A stretch of 64,000 bases of DNA. Source: Pseudomonas sp. ML96 (lineage in GTDB: Bacteria; Pseudomonadota; Gammaproteobacteria; Pseudomonadales; Pseudomonadaceae). Position 1 is the first letter of the stretch, and each line of letters opens with the position of its first letter. The translations under genes and the position numbers were made by a program. The notes under the pieces are model-generated. The model was not told where the DNA came from and did not search any database. It saw only the letters and a program-made list of their open reading frames with translations. Shown here piece after piece: positions 51,937 to 62,098 of this stretch. Location: the NCBI RefSeq assembly GCF_000761545.1, contig NZ_JPMY01000003.1, positions 186,001 to 250,000 on the forward strand. Direction: 5' to 3'.

Positions 51937-53358
51937 TCAAGGGTTGCTGGCGACGTGCTGACGGCCGCCGCTGTCGCGGCGCTTGCACACGGTTGCCTCC
52001 ACGGTGAGGCCTTCCGGCATGTTTTCGGGCGCTTCCATTTCCAGGCCCATGAGGGTCAGGTCGGCCCAGTCGTTTTCGTCACGCAGCTCGAACAGATAGC
52101 GGCCACCGGTATCGATGCGCTCGCTCTGCTCCAGCTTGTAGCCCTCCTTGCGCCCGCTGAAGTACCAGACGGTGCTCTTCGCCTCGTGGATGGCCGGGTC
52201 GCTGAAGCGCACGTCGATCATGTGGTCGGCGCTGCGCAGCTCCTTCAGGCCACTGGTGCCGTTGAGCAGGATCTGGTTGTTGCCCGGGTGCATCTTGACC
52301 TTGGCGGTCATCAGCGCCGGCTGGCCGACGCAGCCGTTGTCGACCATCGGCACCGCCTGGCGGTAGAAGTCGCGTAGCGACATGTCGTAGTGGGTAGCGA
52401 ACTCCCAGACCACCACCTTGGGCGGGTTCTTCTGGAATTCCTCGCTGGCTAGCAGCTGCAGCATGGCCGCCTCGTAGCCGCCGCCGGTAACGGCCATGTT
52501 CATCACCGACACGCCGCTGTACTGCTCCAGGTAACCGGCGAAGTTGTAGGCAACGCCGCTGTTACTGGTACCAACCAGCACCACGTCGGGGCTGGACTCG
52601 TCGCCGAACAGGCTGTCGCCGGAGCTTTCGTCCGCCGGCTCGGTGGTGAAGCGGTCGACGTACTCGGTGTCGTAGCTGTTGTTGCAGATCTTGCCTGCGG
52701 CTTCGCCGGAGCTGCCCGGACTGCCGAGGATGCCGACGCGCTTGGTGACGAACTCCTTCTTCGGCATATCGGCGTAGGCCGGAATCTGCTTCAGCACCTC
52801 GGCCGTCAAACGGGCCGTGTCCTTGGCACCGCGCGGGGTCCAGTGGTGGTCGTCCTTGAAGAAGAAGTCGGTCTGCTTGCCCTGCTCATCGAACAGCGGC
52901 GAGTAGTCGGCCGCCCAGATCCCCGCCTTGCGGAAGTTCTCGATGGTCTTGATGTAGTTTGCCTTCGCCGTCTCGTAGTCGAACTTGGAGTACCACTCGG
53001 GCGTCAGCTTGTTGCGTACCACCAGGCCCTTGGTCGGCTGGAACACGATCAGCAGCTCGGTGCCACGCGCCTTCAGCGCGTCGCGGAAGCGCTTGAGCTG
53101 GGCGTAGCCCTGCGGCGTGGTGCCGATGTCGGTGCGCAGGTCGTTCTTGGTGCGGAACAGCCAGCCGTTCTGCCCATCGATCAACATGCTGTGGAAGTCG
53201 AGTTCCTTGGTGTTGTAGTTGGCCGGGTTGTGCGCCGCCGGGCACAGGCCGTCGATCAGTTCGATGTCGTACTGGGGAAACTCCGCCGCGAAGGCGGTCG
53301 ATGCGGACAGCAGCAGGCCCAGCGCCATGCTGCCGCGAGCACTTGGAAACAGGCTCAT
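51937..53358 (-). CDS. algX: Alginate O-acetyltransferase AlgX
   Basis: 473 residues, nearly identical in length to P. aeruginosa AlgX. Signal peptide ARGSMALGLLLSASTAFAA, then an SGNH-like domain with KDDHHWTPRG (Asp and His) and nucleophile Ser in VVLVGTSNSGVAYNF, and a C-terminal carbohydrate-binding module. It acetylates mannuronate in the periplasm and belongs to the export complex. Its ATG overlaps the algG stop by four bases (ATGA). Confidence 0.96.
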   Translation of the reverse strand: MSLFPSARGSMALGLLLSASTAFAAEFPQYDIELIDGLCPAAHNPANYNTKELDFHSMLIDGQNGWLFRTKNDLRTDIGTTPQGYAQLKRFRDALKARGTELLIVFQPTKGLVVRNKLTPEWYSKFDYETAKANYIKTIENFRKAGIWAADYSPLFDEQGKQTDFFFKDDHHWTPRGAKDTARLTAEVLKQIPAYADMPKKEFVTKRVGILGSPGSSGEAAGKICNNSYDTEYVDRFTTEPADESSGDSLFGDESSPDVVLVGTSNSGVAYNFAGYLEQYSGVSVMNMAVTGGGYEAAMLQLLASEEFQKNPPKVVVWEFATHYDMSLRDFYRQAVPMVDNGCVGQPALMTAKVKMHPGNNQILLNGTSGLKELRSADHMIDVRFSDPAIHEAKSTVWYFSGRKEGYKLEQSERIDTGGRYLFELRDENDWADLTLMGLEMEAPENMPEGLTVEATVCKRRDSGGRQHVASNP

Positions 53359-54905
53359 CGTGCGGCCTCCATGTCCTTGCCGAGGTAATCGATCAGTACC
53401 GGTTTGTCCTGGCGCACCATCAGGTCGAGGATCTTGTCCTGGAAGGGGCCGAGGATGCCCGGCAGAGTGATGCCGGCGCTCTTGGTCGGTGAGAGCATTT
53501 CCACGCGGTAGAGCTCGAGGCTCAGGGGCGAATCCACCCCCATCGGCCCGGAGGCGTTGGCCACCAGCTTGCCGCCAACGATGAGCATGGAGATGTTGGT
53601 CTCGAAGGGGTCGAGGAGGATGTCGCGGTCGGTGTTGCTGAGGTCCTTCACGTGGCCGTAGACGCCCAGCTTGCCGTTGGTCACCACCAGGTTCTCGTAC
53701 AGCTTGACGTTCATGCTGTTGCGCACGCGGATGCCGTGGCGCTGGTTGTTGTAGGCCTTGTTGCCCCACAACAGGTTGTTGCCGCTCTCGTAGATGGTCA
53801 CGCCGTCGGACTTGTTGCGGTACGTCTCGTTGTAGGCCAGTACGTTGTTCACGCTGCTACGGTCGATGACGATGCCGGACAGCTCGTTGTCGTAGGAACG
53901 GTTGTTGAAGATCCAGCTGTCGTTGACCTCGCGCGAGATGATGATGCCGTGCTTCTGCTTGGTGCCGTAGGCGGTGTTCTCGGCGATGATCAGGCGGCGC
54001 GAACGGTCGTGCGGGTCGATGCCGTAGACCAGGTTGTTGCGGTAGGTGTTGCCACGGATCACCACGTCGTCGGCCTCGTAGCAGTAGAAGCCGTACCACA
54101 TGTCGTCCCACATCGAATTGAGCAGCCAGCCGGTGGGATGGCCGCGCTTCATCTTCGGATGCATCGACGGGCTGTACTGCGAGATCGAGAAGCCGTAGGA
54201 CTTACTCTTGGTGTAACCGAGGCTGGAGATGGTCGAGCCGACGATGTAGGTCTCGGTGCCCCCCCAGGAGTTGATGAAGGGACGGAACTCGCCCTTCTTG
54301 GCGAACCAGTCCTGCTCCTTCTTCGCCTCGTTCCAGGCGGTGACGCGGGTGTCGGTGACGAACAGCTTTCCGTCGTTGACGATGAACGCGCCGCGGTCCT
54401 TGGACAGGCGGAAATCCTTGGTCGCCTGGTCGATGTGCAGGGTCGCGCCAGGCATCACCACCAGCGGCAGGCGCAAGGTGTAGATGCCCGGTTCGGTCTC
54501 CTCGAAATAACGCGGCTGCAGCGCCTTGGCCAGGTCGGCCGGGGTGACGTAGCCACCCTGGATGACGATGGCCTGCGGCATGCCGCCCTGGCGGCTGACC
54601 CACTCGCGCAGGCGCTGGTCACCGCCGGTGAACTCGCTCAGCTGGTCCATGCCGATCATGCGTTGCAGGCCGATGCTGCCGGCGGGCTTGCGCTGGATCT
54701 TGGCCTGCACCGCCTCGGGGGTGTAGGGCGTCAGGTCCGGCAGCTTGGGCGCCTCCATGTGCAGCGGCTCGGCCGGTGCACTACTCACCCGATAGTTCTC
54801 GGGCGAGGCCTCGGTATTCACCGCCTGGGCGCTGCCGGCCATCGCCAGCCAGGCGCAGAGGCCAAGCCCGACGCCGCGCGGCCAGCTGTGATTGCACTGG
54901 TTCAT
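53355..54905 (-). CDS. algG: Mannuronan C5-epimerase AlgG
   Basis: 516 residues. Signal peptide (GLGLCAWLAMAGSAQA), then a right-handed beta-helix in which the catalytic DPHD motif occurs in YGIDPHDRSRRLIIAENTAYG (about residue 298) within repeats such as YDNELSGIVIDRSSVNNVLAYN. It converts mannuronate to guluronate residues in the polymer while in the periplasm. GAGGAGG precedes the ATG; ten bases after algE. Confidence 0.96.
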   Translation of the reverse strand: MNQCNHSWPRGVGLGLCAWLAMAGSAQAVNTEASPENYRVSSAPAEPLHMEAPKLPDLTPYTPEAVQAKIQRKPAGSIGLQRMIGMDQLSEFTGGDQRLREWVSRQGGMPQAIVIQGGYVTPADLAKALQPRYFEETEPGIYTLRLPLVVMPGATLHIDQATKDFRLSKDRGAFIVNDGKLFVTDTRVTAWNEAKKEQDWFAKKGEFRPFINSWGGTETYIVGSTISSLGYTKSKSYGFSISQYSPSMHPKMKRGHPTGWLLNSMWDDMWYGFYCYEADDVVIRGNTYRNNLVYGIDPHDRSRRLIIAENTAYGTKQKHGIIISREVNDSWIFNNRSYDNELSGIVIDRSSVNNVLAYNETYRNKSDGVTIYESGNNLLWGNKAYNNQRHGIRVRNSMNVKLYENLVVTNGKLGVYGHVKDLSNTDRDILLDPFETNISMLIVGGKLVANASGPMGVDSPLSLELYRVEMLSPTKSAGITLPGILGPFQDKILDLMVRQDKPVLIDYLGKDMEAAR

Positions 54906-54915
54906 GCTCGCCTCC

Positions 54916-56337
54916 TCAATAACGCCAGATCACGTCGAGCATGACCCGGTGCATGCTCGAATCGGTGCCACTGCCAAAGGCATCGCCAGGGAAGAACACG
55001 CCGCCGCGCAGGCGTACCAGGGCCGAGTCGGCCTCGACCACGCCCAGCTCGCTGCGATCGAAGTAGCGGGTCAGCACCAGGTCGACTTCCTGGCCGAGGT
55101 CCTTCTCGCCCGGCTCCAGGGCCACGTTCAGGCCACTGGCGCTGTCCGCATCGTCGTCCACGCGCCAGAAGCGGTGGTAGACCAGGCTGGCGTCATACTG
55201 CTTGTCCATGATCCAGCTGCCGAACAGCGACGCGGCCTGCAGGTTGTTCAGCTCGCCGCGGTAGGCCTCGCCGAAGCGGTGCACGGTGGAACGGGTGCCG
55301 GTGAAGCGCGCGCGGTTGCTCTGCAGGTCAGTCTGCATGAACTGGTCGGAATCGCCGTCGCTGTCGCCACCGCCGCTGGCCCGCGACAGGGTGCCGCCGA
55401 CGCGCCAGCTCTCATCGATGTTCCAGCGCAGGCCGAGGTCGACGGCCCAGCCATCGACGTCCTGATCGCGGCTGCCCACCGCCAGGCGCTCGCCGCTGAC
55501 GTTGCTGGTCTGCAGCAGCTCGGCGTCGCCTTGCATCACGGTGGCGGCGGCCCAGTAGTTGACCGGCGCGGTGCTACGCGGATTGAAGAAATCGCCGTTG
55601 AGTTCGGCACCCAGCCAGGTGATGTCGCCGGTGTAGGTCTTGCTCAGCTCGTCGATGCGCTCGCCGGGCTTGGGCAGGCTGCCGTTGTCGCGGCTGTGGT
55701 GCAGCTTGAGGCCGGCCCAGTGGCCCGGACGCCACTGGGTGGAAACGTCGGCCATGAAGTGCTGGCGATCCTCGTCCTGGGGCGCCAGGTCGTCGAGGTC
55801 GGTGCGATAGTCGCTGAAGCGCTCAGCGACGCCGATGTGGGCGTCGAGCAGCGTGGTCTCGAAGTTCCAGCGCAGCGCTTCGATGTTGGTATCCCACCAC
55901 AGGCCATCGTTGGCGCGAATGCGCTGGCGACCGAAGCGCAGCGACTCGCCGGGGTAGGAGGTCAGGCCGCCGTAGTCGACCCAGAATTCGTGCAGCGCGA
56001 GGAAGTTCTCGTCGCGCTCGCGGGAGTCGGAAGAATCGATGGTGTCGCCGTTGACCTGGGACGACTCCAGTACATCGCTGGCGACGAAGGCCTCGCCGAG
56101 CACATAGCCCGACCAGTCGCCACGCGTGCCATAGACCCAGGGCCGGGCGCTGAGGCCGACGCCGTTGAAGTCGCCTTCGTCCTGGGTGCCCAGGTCCAGA
56201 TCTTCGGTGGACTGGGCGGTGAATTTGAAGTTGATGCCGTAATCGAAGCTCGACGCTTCTTCGGCGCGCACGCCACTGACGGTCAAGGTCCCACTGGCCG
56301 CAATGACGACACTGAGAAGTGATCTTCTGAAGGTCAT
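54916..56337 (-). CDS. algE: Alginate outer-membrane porin AlgE
   Basis: 473 residues. Signal peptide (RRSLLSVVIAASGTLTVSGVRA), then a large beta-barrel rich in alternating aromatic and charged strands (FDYGINFKFTAQSTEDLDLG, GLTSYPGESLRFGRQRIRAN) ending in WRY with the typical C-terminal aromatic. It exports alginate through the outer membrane with AlgK. It is close to the 490 residues of P. aeruginosa AlgE. The ATG overlaps the algK stop by four bases. Confidence 0.95.
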   Translation of the reverse strand: MTFRRSLLSVVIAASGTLTVSGVRAEEASSFDYGINFKFTAQSTEDLDLGTQDEGDFNGVGLSARPWVYGTRGDWSGYVLGEAFVASDVLESSQVNGDTIDSSDSRERDENFLALHEFWVDYGGLTSYPGESLRFGRQRIRANDGLWWDTNIEALRWNFETTLLDAHIGVAERFSDYRTDLDDLAPQDEDRQHFMADVSTQWRPGHWAGLKLHHSRDNGSLPKPGERIDELSKTYTGDITWLGAELNGDFFNPRSTAPVNYWAAATVMQGDAELLQTSNVSGERLAVGSRDQDVDGWAVDLGLRWNIDESWRVGGTLSRASGGGDSDGDSDQFMQTDLQSNRARFTGTRSTVHRFGEAYRGELNNLQAASLFGSWIMDKQYDASLVYHRFWRVDDDADSASGLNVALEPGEKDLGQEVDLVLTRYFDRSELGVVEADSALVRLRGGVFFPGDAFGSGTDSSMHRVMLDVIWRY

Positions 56338-57704
56338 AGTGTTTCCCGCACTTGATTATTGGAGGTGCCCAGACTCAGCTGTTCGCCGGTCCTGGCCGCC
56401 TTTTCCTTGGCCACCATCGCCCTCACCCGCTCCATGTCACCGGGCTGCAGGCGTGGCGCGATGCGCTCGAGCCACTGATCGGCCTGGGGCATGCCCTGCT
56501 CCTTGGCCAAGGTGGCGAAGCCGTACGCGTAGACGGGGTTGATGCGGATGCCGCGGCCCTCGCCGAACAGCTGGGCCAGGGCCACGTCGGCGCTGGGATT
56601 GCCGCTGCGTGCGACGATCAGCAGTTGATCGCGGGCCTTGTCCGGCTCGACCGCGCCGAGTTTTCCCTCGCGGTACAGGCGCGCCAGCATGATTCGCGCC
56701 TTGGGCTCCTGCGGCGCGGCCATCAGCAGGTACTTCTCGGCTTTGTCCGGCTCCGCCGGTACCAGTTGGCCGTTCAGATAGACCTGACCGAGACCGGCGG
56801 CAGCCTTGCTGGAGCCGGCTTCGACGCCCTTCTCCAGGTACTCGACCACCTGCTCGCCCTCACCCAGTTGCGGGTAATTGCGCACCAGGTCGGCCAGGCC
56901 GGCCCAGGCATCCGGCCACTGCGGGGCGATCATTTCGTAAAGCTGCTTGGCTTCCTCCGGGCGTGGCTCGCCGGAGCCCTCGCCCGCCAGTGCGCGGGCC
57001 ACCGACTTGACCTGGGCCGGCGGCACCTGCTCGCTGGCATAGGCGCCGTCGAGACGTGCGAGCAGCGCCTTGAGCGCGTCCTCGTCGCCCTGGATGCGGT
57101 ACACGGTGGCCAGCTCCACGTAGCAATCGCCGACTTCGTTGAGCCAGGTCTCGCAGGACTGACGCACCTCATCCAGGTGCTGCTCATAGTCGCCACGGGC
57201 GCGGTACAGAATGATCCAGCCGAGCTTGGCCTGCGGCATGCCCTGGGCCTGCCAGCCCTTGAGCTGACTCTCGACCGCGGCGATATCCGGCTGCGGTTCG
57301 GCCAGTTCCAGGCGCACCAGGGCCAGCAGCACGCTCTGGTCGCCGCTGTCGATGGCCGCACGCAGCAGGCTCTTGGCCTCCTGACGCTCGGCCTCGCTGG
57401 CGTTCTCCTTCACCGCCAGCCACTTGCCCAGCTTGATCCGCGCGATCAGCGAGTCATTCGCCGCGCGCCGGTAGATGGCCTCGCCCTCGGCCTGGCGCTG
57501 CGGGTCGGGGCTCTGCACCAGCACGTCGGCCAGGCCGACCTCGGCGTCCTCGTAGCCCAGCTCCGCCAGCGAGCGGAAATTACTCTCCGCCGTCTGCAGA
57601 TCGCCGCCGGTTCTGGCCTGCTTGGCCAGCTCCATGTCAGGCAGCTGGGCGCAGCCGGCCGCAGCGGCCACGCACAGGGCGATTACGCTCAGCCGGGCGT
57701 TCAT
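56334..57704 (-). CDS. algK: Alginate export lipoprotein AlgK (TPR/Sel1 repeats)
   Basis: 456 residues. Lipoprotein signal ARLSVIALCVAAAAGCAQLP with the acylated Cys at about residue 19, then repeated Sel1/TPR helical pairs such as FRSLAELGYEDAEVGLADVL and EAGSSKAAAGLGQVYLNGQL through the protein. AlgK sits on the inner face of the outer membrane and assembles AlgE with the periplasmic modifying enzymes. It overlaps alg44 by four bases and algE by four. Confidence 0.95.
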   Translation of the reverse strand: MNARLSVIALCVAAAAGCAQLPDMELAKQARTGGDLQTAESNFRSLAELGYEDAEVGLADVLVQSPDPQRQAEGEAIYRRAANDSLIARIKLGKWLAVKENASEAERQEAKSLLRAAIDSGDQSVLLALVRLELAEPQPDIAAVESQLKGWQAQGMPQAKLGWIILYRARGDYEQHLDEVRQSCETWLNEVGDCYVELATVYRIQGDEDALKALLARLDGAYASEQVPPAQVKSVARALAGEGSGEPRPEEAKQLYEMIAPQWPDAWAGLADLVRNYPQLGEGEQVVEYLEKGVEAGSSKAAAGLGQVYLNGQLVPAEPDKAEKYLLMAAPQEPKARIMLARLYREGKLGAVEPDKARDQLLIVARSGNPSADVALAQLFGEGRGIRINPVYAYGFATLAKEQGMPQADQWLERIAPRLQPGDMERVRAMVAKEKAARTGEQLSLGTSNNQVRETL

Positions 57705-58915
57705 TTGCTGGCCGCCGCGTCGCTGGCCGGCAGCAGCTTGCTGGCAAGCATTTCGCCCTCAGCGGCCAGGCGATTGTCGAAGATGCCGCCGAGCGGACGA
57801 ATGCGCACATCCACCGGACGCTTGGCCAGCTCGGTTTCCAGCGGCTGGTCCGGCTGGATAATCACGCGGATGTCCGAGGCTAGGCCGCCTTCCTGCAGGG
57901 CCAGAGTGCTGATGTGGCCGCTGCGCTCGCTGTCTTCGCCGGCGACGGTGAAGCTGACCACGGTGCCCGGCTGCAGCTCGTCGAACGAGCGATAAGGGAA
58001 GCGCGCCTCGACCGTGGCCACCGCATCCACCGGCGACAGCAGGAACACCGGGGCGCCCTTGCCCGCGGTCTGGCCGTCACCGACCAGCTGGGCGGTCACT
58101 CGGCAATCGCAGGGGCTGGTCAGGGTGCCCTGGAAGGTCTTGCCGAACAGGCGTTGCAGGTTGTCCGGGGTCAGGTCCTCGGTCGGCAGCACGCCCTTGA
58201 GCACGTCCATCATGTTCGAGGAGAAGGTGCCCACCGGCGCGCCCTTGGCCACGGTATCGCCGACCTTGACCAGGGCCTGCACGGCACCCTCGCGCGGTAG
58301 CGAGACCTGCTGCCCCGGTACGGCGACCTGGGCCGAGTCGGCATGAGTGATGAAGTAGATGTCGTACAGCTGGTACAGCACGTAGGTGCAGGCGGCGACC
58401 CCGACCAGGAAGATCGCCAGGCTCAGGCCAGTGGCACGCAGGCGGCCGAAGAAGCCCACCGGGGCGCCATCACCGCCTTTGCGCGCTTTGGTGAAGTTTT
58501 CCCGCTGCAAGGTGCTGATCAGGTCGCCGACGTTGATCAGCTCACCGCTGAGGAAGGAGCTGATCACGTAGCGCAGCGCCGACATCTCGCGCGGCTTGAG
58601 ATTGTGGAATTCGCAGCCGGCACGTTTGCCGCCGGCCAGGGAGCGAACCTGGAACTCCACGTCCATGGCGAAGCCGATGCCTTCGACCTCGAACATCAAC
58701 CGGCCGCGATGGTGCTGGCCTTCGTGCAGCACGTTGCTGCCCGGCTGGAAGGAGAAGCCGCCGACCGATAGGTCCAGCAGCTGCGCCTCCTGCACCTGGC
58801 CCTGCTTGGTCTGGTAGCGGATCTTCGCTGGCAGCTTGAGGCGCGCGTACTGGCGCTGGGCTTCGGCTTCGTGAACCACGTTGCTGTTGATGCTGGGGCT
58901 GATCACTGCGCTCAT
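57701..58915 (-). CDS. alg44: Alginate c-di-GMP receptor and copolymerase Alg44
   Basis: 404 residues. The N-terminal PilZ domain has the c-di-GMP motifs RQYAR (about residues 21-25) and DLSVGGFSF. A single transmembrane helix (SLAIFLVGVAACTYVLYQLYDI, about 170-190) is followed by a periplasmic membrane-fusion-like domain (AVPGQQVSLPREGAVQALVKVGDTVAKGAPVG). It activates polymerisation by Alg8 when c-di-GMP binds. It lies 49 bases after alg8 and overlaps algK by four. Confidence 0.95.
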   Translation of the reverse strand: MSAVISPSINSNVVHEAEAQRQYARLKLPAKIRYQTKQGQVQEAQLLDLSVGGFSFQPGSNVLHEGQHHRGRLMFEVEGIGFAMDVEFQVRSLAGGKRAGCEFHNLKPREMSALRYVISSFLSGELINVGDLISTLQRENFTKARKGGDGAPVGFFGRLRATGLSLAIFLVGVAACTYVLYQLYDIYFITHADSAQVAVPGQQVSLPREGAVQALVKVGDTVAKGAPVGTFSSNMMDVLKGVLPTEDLTPDNLQRLFGKTFQGTLTSPCDCRVTAQLVGDGQTAGKGAPVFLLSPVDAVATVEARFPYRSFDELQPGTVVSFTVAGEDSERSGHISTLALQEGGLASDIRVIIQPDQPLETELAKRPVDVRIRPLGGIFDNRLAAEGEMLASKLLPASDAAASK

Positions 58916-58964
58916 ATTTCGTTCCTTTATGAATTCTGAAGTCTGGAAAGAGGCCCAATGGGCG

Positions 58965-60446
58965 CTAGACCACCCACATCAGGGCGGCGACGAAGACACT
59001 TCCGGCAGAGAAAGTCATGGCCCGCGACGACCAGGTGTTGAACCAGCGCTGGAAGCTGGCGAGGTCGCGGTTGAGCTTGGTTTTCTGGCGCGTCCAGGAC
59101 TGCTGATCCAGGCGGAAGAACACGTACACCTTCACGAGGGCGCCGACGATCTGGTTGTAATAGAGAATCAACGGGTAGGCCGGCCCGATGCTGTGCCCGG
59201 AGGCCAGCAACAGCAGGGTCAACACCAACCGGGTGAGGCCGATCCACAGCAGGTAAATCAGCAGGTAGGCGAAGCCGTATTTGATGCTGGCGATGATCGC
59301 CACCGAGGGCCCCAGCAGGCTGGTCCACATGGACACCCGCTGATCCAGCAGCACCACGCTGGTGAAGGCGCCCAGGCGACGCATGCCGAGGTGCAGCGCC
59401 CGCGAGTTCTGCCGCAGGTTGTTGCCGTACCAGCGGAACATCAGCTTGCGGCTGGCCTTGATGAAGCTCTTCTCCGGCGGGTGCTCCACGGTGTGGATGG
59501 CCGCATCCGGCACGTAGAAGGTGTCGTACCCCAGGCGCATCAGGCTGTACCAGCTGGACTTGTCGTCGCCGGTGAGGAACTTGAAACGGCCCAGGCGCCA
59601 GTGCTCGAGGTGATCGTTCTCGACGTCGGCGATGAAGCTCGCATCGACGACCACCTCGGCGCGGAACACCGACATGCGCCCGGTCAGGGTCAGCACACGC
59701 TTGGACAGGGCCATCGAGCACATGTTGATGTGCCGCTGGGCGAAGCGCAGCTTGTGCCATTCCTGCATCACATAGCTGCCGCGCACCTCGCAGAACTCGT
59801 TGGTGGTGAGGCCGCCGAGGTTGTCGAACAGGGTGAAGTACGGCGCGGTCTGCCGTACCACGCCTGGCGACAGCACGGTGTCGCCATCGATCACCGCCAC
59901 CACCGCCCGGTTGTCCGGCTGGTGCCGGGAGATGGCGCGGAAGCCCTGGGCCAGGCCATCACGCTTGCCGGTGCCGGGAATCCGCACGATGTCCAGGCGC
60001 ACGCGTCCGGGCGGCGCGAGCCGGTTCCACAGGTTCTTGATCAGCAGTTCGTCCGACAGCTCGACGATGGAGCAGACCACGGTGGTGGGATAGCCGCAGT
60101 CGATCGCCTCCTGGATCACCGAGCGGTACACGGCCGCGGTGGTCAGGGCATCGATGCGGAAACTGGTCACCATCAGGTACACGTGCGACGGGTCGGCAGC
60201 TGTTCCCAGCTTGAGCGCCCGGCGCCGGTAATGCGGGTAGACCAGGTAGAGGAAGATCAGGCCACGGACGTAGTGGATCGCGCCCATGGAGTAGCGCCAG
60301 ATACCCACCACTCCGAGGAGCAGGAGGAAGTCCGTCGACTCCGGATCGAAGACGCTGTGCGGCAGCAGCAAGGCCATACCACCCAGCACCGAGATGTAGA
60401 ACAACCAGCCTGCGCCGTTGCGCAAGCGTCCCTGGATACTTTCCAT
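58965..60446 (-). CDS. alg8: Mannuronan polymerase Alg8 (GT2 family)
   Basis: 493 residues. N-terminal and C-terminal membrane helices flank a family 2 glycosyltransferase domain with Asp motifs in [13 protein letters not shown], the TGDDKSSW acceptor-site region and [15 protein letters not shown], an equivalent of the Q/RxxRW motif. It polymerises GDP-mannuronate at the inner membrane with Alg44. The bases immediately before the ATG are AGCAACAA, an Hfq-type A-rich pattern; a weaker GGGG ribosome site is 10 bases away. It lies 91 bases after algD. Confidence 0.96.
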   Translation of the reverse strand: MESIQGRLRNGAGWLFYISVLGGMALLLPHSVFDPESTDFLLLLGVVGIWRYSMGAIHYVRGLIFLYLVYPHYRRRALKLGTAADPSHVYLMVTSFRIDALTTAAVYRSVIQEAIDCGYPTTVVCSIVELSDELLIKNLWNRLAPPGRVRLDIVRIPGTGKRDGLAQGFRAISRHQPDNRAVVAVIDGDTVLSPGVVRQTAPYFTLFDNLGGLTTNEFCEVRGSYVMQEWHKLRFAQRHINMCSMALSKRVLTLTGRMSVFRAEVVVDASFIADVENDHLEHWRLGRFKFLTGDDKSSWYSLMRLGYDTFYVPDAAIHTVEHPPEKSFIKASRKLMFRWYGNNLRQNSRALHLGMRRLGAFTSVVLLDQRVSMWTSLLGPSVAIIASIKYGFAYLLIYLLWIGLTRLVLTLLLLASGHSIGPAYPLILYYNQIVGALVKVYVFFRLDQQSWTRQKTKLNRDLASFQRWFNTWSSRAMTFSAGSVFVAALMWVV

Positions 60447-60503
60447 TTGTTGCTAACCCCGTTTGAGTTACTGCTCTGCAACGGGGGCGCTGTTGTTATT
60501 GTT
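60447..60503 (-). promoter_or_regulatory. A-rich Hfq/Crc-like tracts ahead of alg8
   Basis: On the minus strand the algD-alg8 gap contains ACAACAATAACAACAG, including an exact AANAANAA word (AACAATAA, 60503-60496) placed in the loop of a GGGCG/CGCCC hairpin. A second ARN run, AGCAACAA, lies directly against the alg8 ATG (60454-60447). These resemble Hfq/Crc catabolite-repression targets of Pseudomonas. The function is inferred. Confidence 0.4.
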
Positions 60504-60537
60504 GTAACGCCCTGTGCACCTTTGGTCGCAGCAGTCG

Positions 60538-61848
60538 CTACCAGCAGAGGCCCTCTTTGACCTCGTCGCTGCACTGACGCATGAAGCCGACCAGGTCGAT
60601 GAGCTTCTTGCCCGGGGGCAGCTGTTGAACCACGGTCTCGAACAGCTCGTCGCCATTGCCGAGGACAATGACGTCGGCCTCTGCCACCACCTGATTCAGG
60701 TCGGAACGCAGCAGCGAGGAAACGTGGGGGATTTTTGACTCGATGTACTCACGGTTGGCGCCGTGAACGCGGGCGTACTCGACGTTGCGGTCGAAGATCT
60801 TCAGGTCGAAGCCCTTGCCGATCAGCATCTCGGCCAGTTCCACCAGCGGGCTCTCACGCAGGTCGTCGGTACCGGCCTTGAAGCTCAGACCGAGCAGCGC
60901 GACGCTGCGTTTGTCCTGACTGGCGATCAGGTTGTAGGCGTTGCGCACCTGGGCCTCGTTGCTGGGCATCAGCGAGCTGATCAGCGGCGAGTCGACGTCC
61001 AGTTGGGTAGCCCGGTAGTTCAGCGCACGCACGTCCTTGGGCAGGCAGGAGCCGCCGAAGGCGAAGCCAGGACGCATGTAGTACTTGGACAGGTTGAGTT
61101 TGTGATCCTGGCAGATCACCTCCATCACCTCGCGGCCATCGACGCCCACCGCCTTGGCGATGTTGCCGATCTCGTTGGCGAAGGTGATCTTGGTCGCGTG
61201 CCAGACGTTGCAGGTGTACTTGATCATCTCGGCGACCTCGACGGTCTTGCGGATGATCGGGGCGTCCAGCTCGCTGTAGATCTCTTCCAGCAGATCGCCG
61301 GAGGTCTGATCCAGTTCGCCGATCACGGTCATGGCCGGGAAGTCGTAGTCCTTGATCGCCGTGCTCTCGCGCAGGAACTCGGGGTTCACCGCCACGCCGA
61401 AATCTTTGCCGGCCTTGAGCCCGGAGTATTGCTCCAGGGTCGGGATCACCACGTTGCGCAGAGTGCCTGGCAGCACGGTGCTGCGTACCACCACGGTGTG
61501 GCGGCTGGTTTTCTCCGGTAGGACCTTGCCAATCTGCTGGCAGACTTCCTCGATGTAGGACACATCGAGGTCGCCGTTGCGTTTGCTCGGCGTCGGCGGC
61601 GCCAGGAAGGAGATGTCGGTCTCCAGTATGGCTTCCCGCACATTCAGCGTACCGCGCAGCTTGCCGCTGGCGACGCCCTTCTGTAGCAGCTCTTCCAGCC
61701 CAGGCTCTACGATCGGCGACTTGCCGTCGTTGATCAGATCGATTTTCAGCGGTGAGATGTCCACCCCGACGATCTGATGCCCCCTCGCGGAAAGGCATCC
61801 TGCACACACCGCACCCACATAGCCCAGCCCAAAAATGCTGATACGCAT
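60538..61848 (-). CDS. algD: GDP-mannose 6-dehydrogenase
   Basis: 436 residues, exactly the P. aeruginosa length. N-terminal Rossmann motif MRISIFGLGYVGAVCAGCLS, catalytic Cys in FAFGGSCLPKDVRAL (about residue 268) and the C-terminal UDP/GDP-sugar dehydrogenase domain (LGLSFKAGTDDLRESPLVEL). It oxidises GDP-mannose to GDP-mannuronate, the committed step of alginate synthesis. AGGAGGA lies about nine bases before the ATG. It is first gene of the operon. Confidence 0.98.
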   Translation of the reverse strand: MRISIFGLGYVGAVCAGCLSARGHQIVGVDISPLKIDLINDGKSPIVEPGLEELLQKGVASGKLRGTLNVREAILETDISFLAPPTPSKRNGDLDVSYIEEVCQQIGKVLPEKTSRHTVVVRSTVLPGTLRNVVIPTLEQYSGLKAGKDFGVAVNPEFLRESTAIKDYDFPAMTVIGELDQTSGDLLEEIYSELDAPIIRKTVEVAEMIKYTCNVWHATKITFANEIGNIAKAVGVDGREVMEVICQDHKLNLSKYYMRPGFAFGGSCLPKDVRALNYRATQLDVDSPLISSLMPSNEAQVRNAYNLIASQDKRSVALLGLSFKAGTDDLRESPLVELAEMLIGKGFDLKIFDRNVEYARVHGANREYIESKIPHVSSLLRSDLNQVVAEADVIVLGNGDELFETVVQQLPPGKKLIDLVGFMRQCSDEVKEGLCW

Positions 61849-62016
61849 TGGACGATCTCCTCCTTGCGTTGATCGATGCAGCAACCCATGGTTGCCAACT
61901 ACTTCTTCGCGAGACCGGACAGCAGGCAAACAACTTCCTCTGGTCTCTGTTTACTACTTTGGCCGCGCTTCGCCTCAACTTTCAAAATGGTTGAAGTTAT
62001 AGCGACCTCGAGCAAA

Positions 62017-62044
62017 ACAGATACGTCGTGAAACAACAAAGTTC
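62017..62044 (-). promoter_or_regulatory. AlgU (sigma22)-type promoter for algD
   Basis: Read on the minus strand: GAACTT (62044-62039, perfect -35), 17-base spacer, TCTGT (62021-62017), against the AlgU consensus GAACTT-N16/17-TCTGA. Predicted start near 62010, giving a leader of about 160 bases to the algD ATG. Confidence 0.65.
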
Positions 62045-62098
62045 CGCGACCGGCAGTAGGAAAGTTAAACTTTTGAAATCAGTGATCTAGTTATCAGT

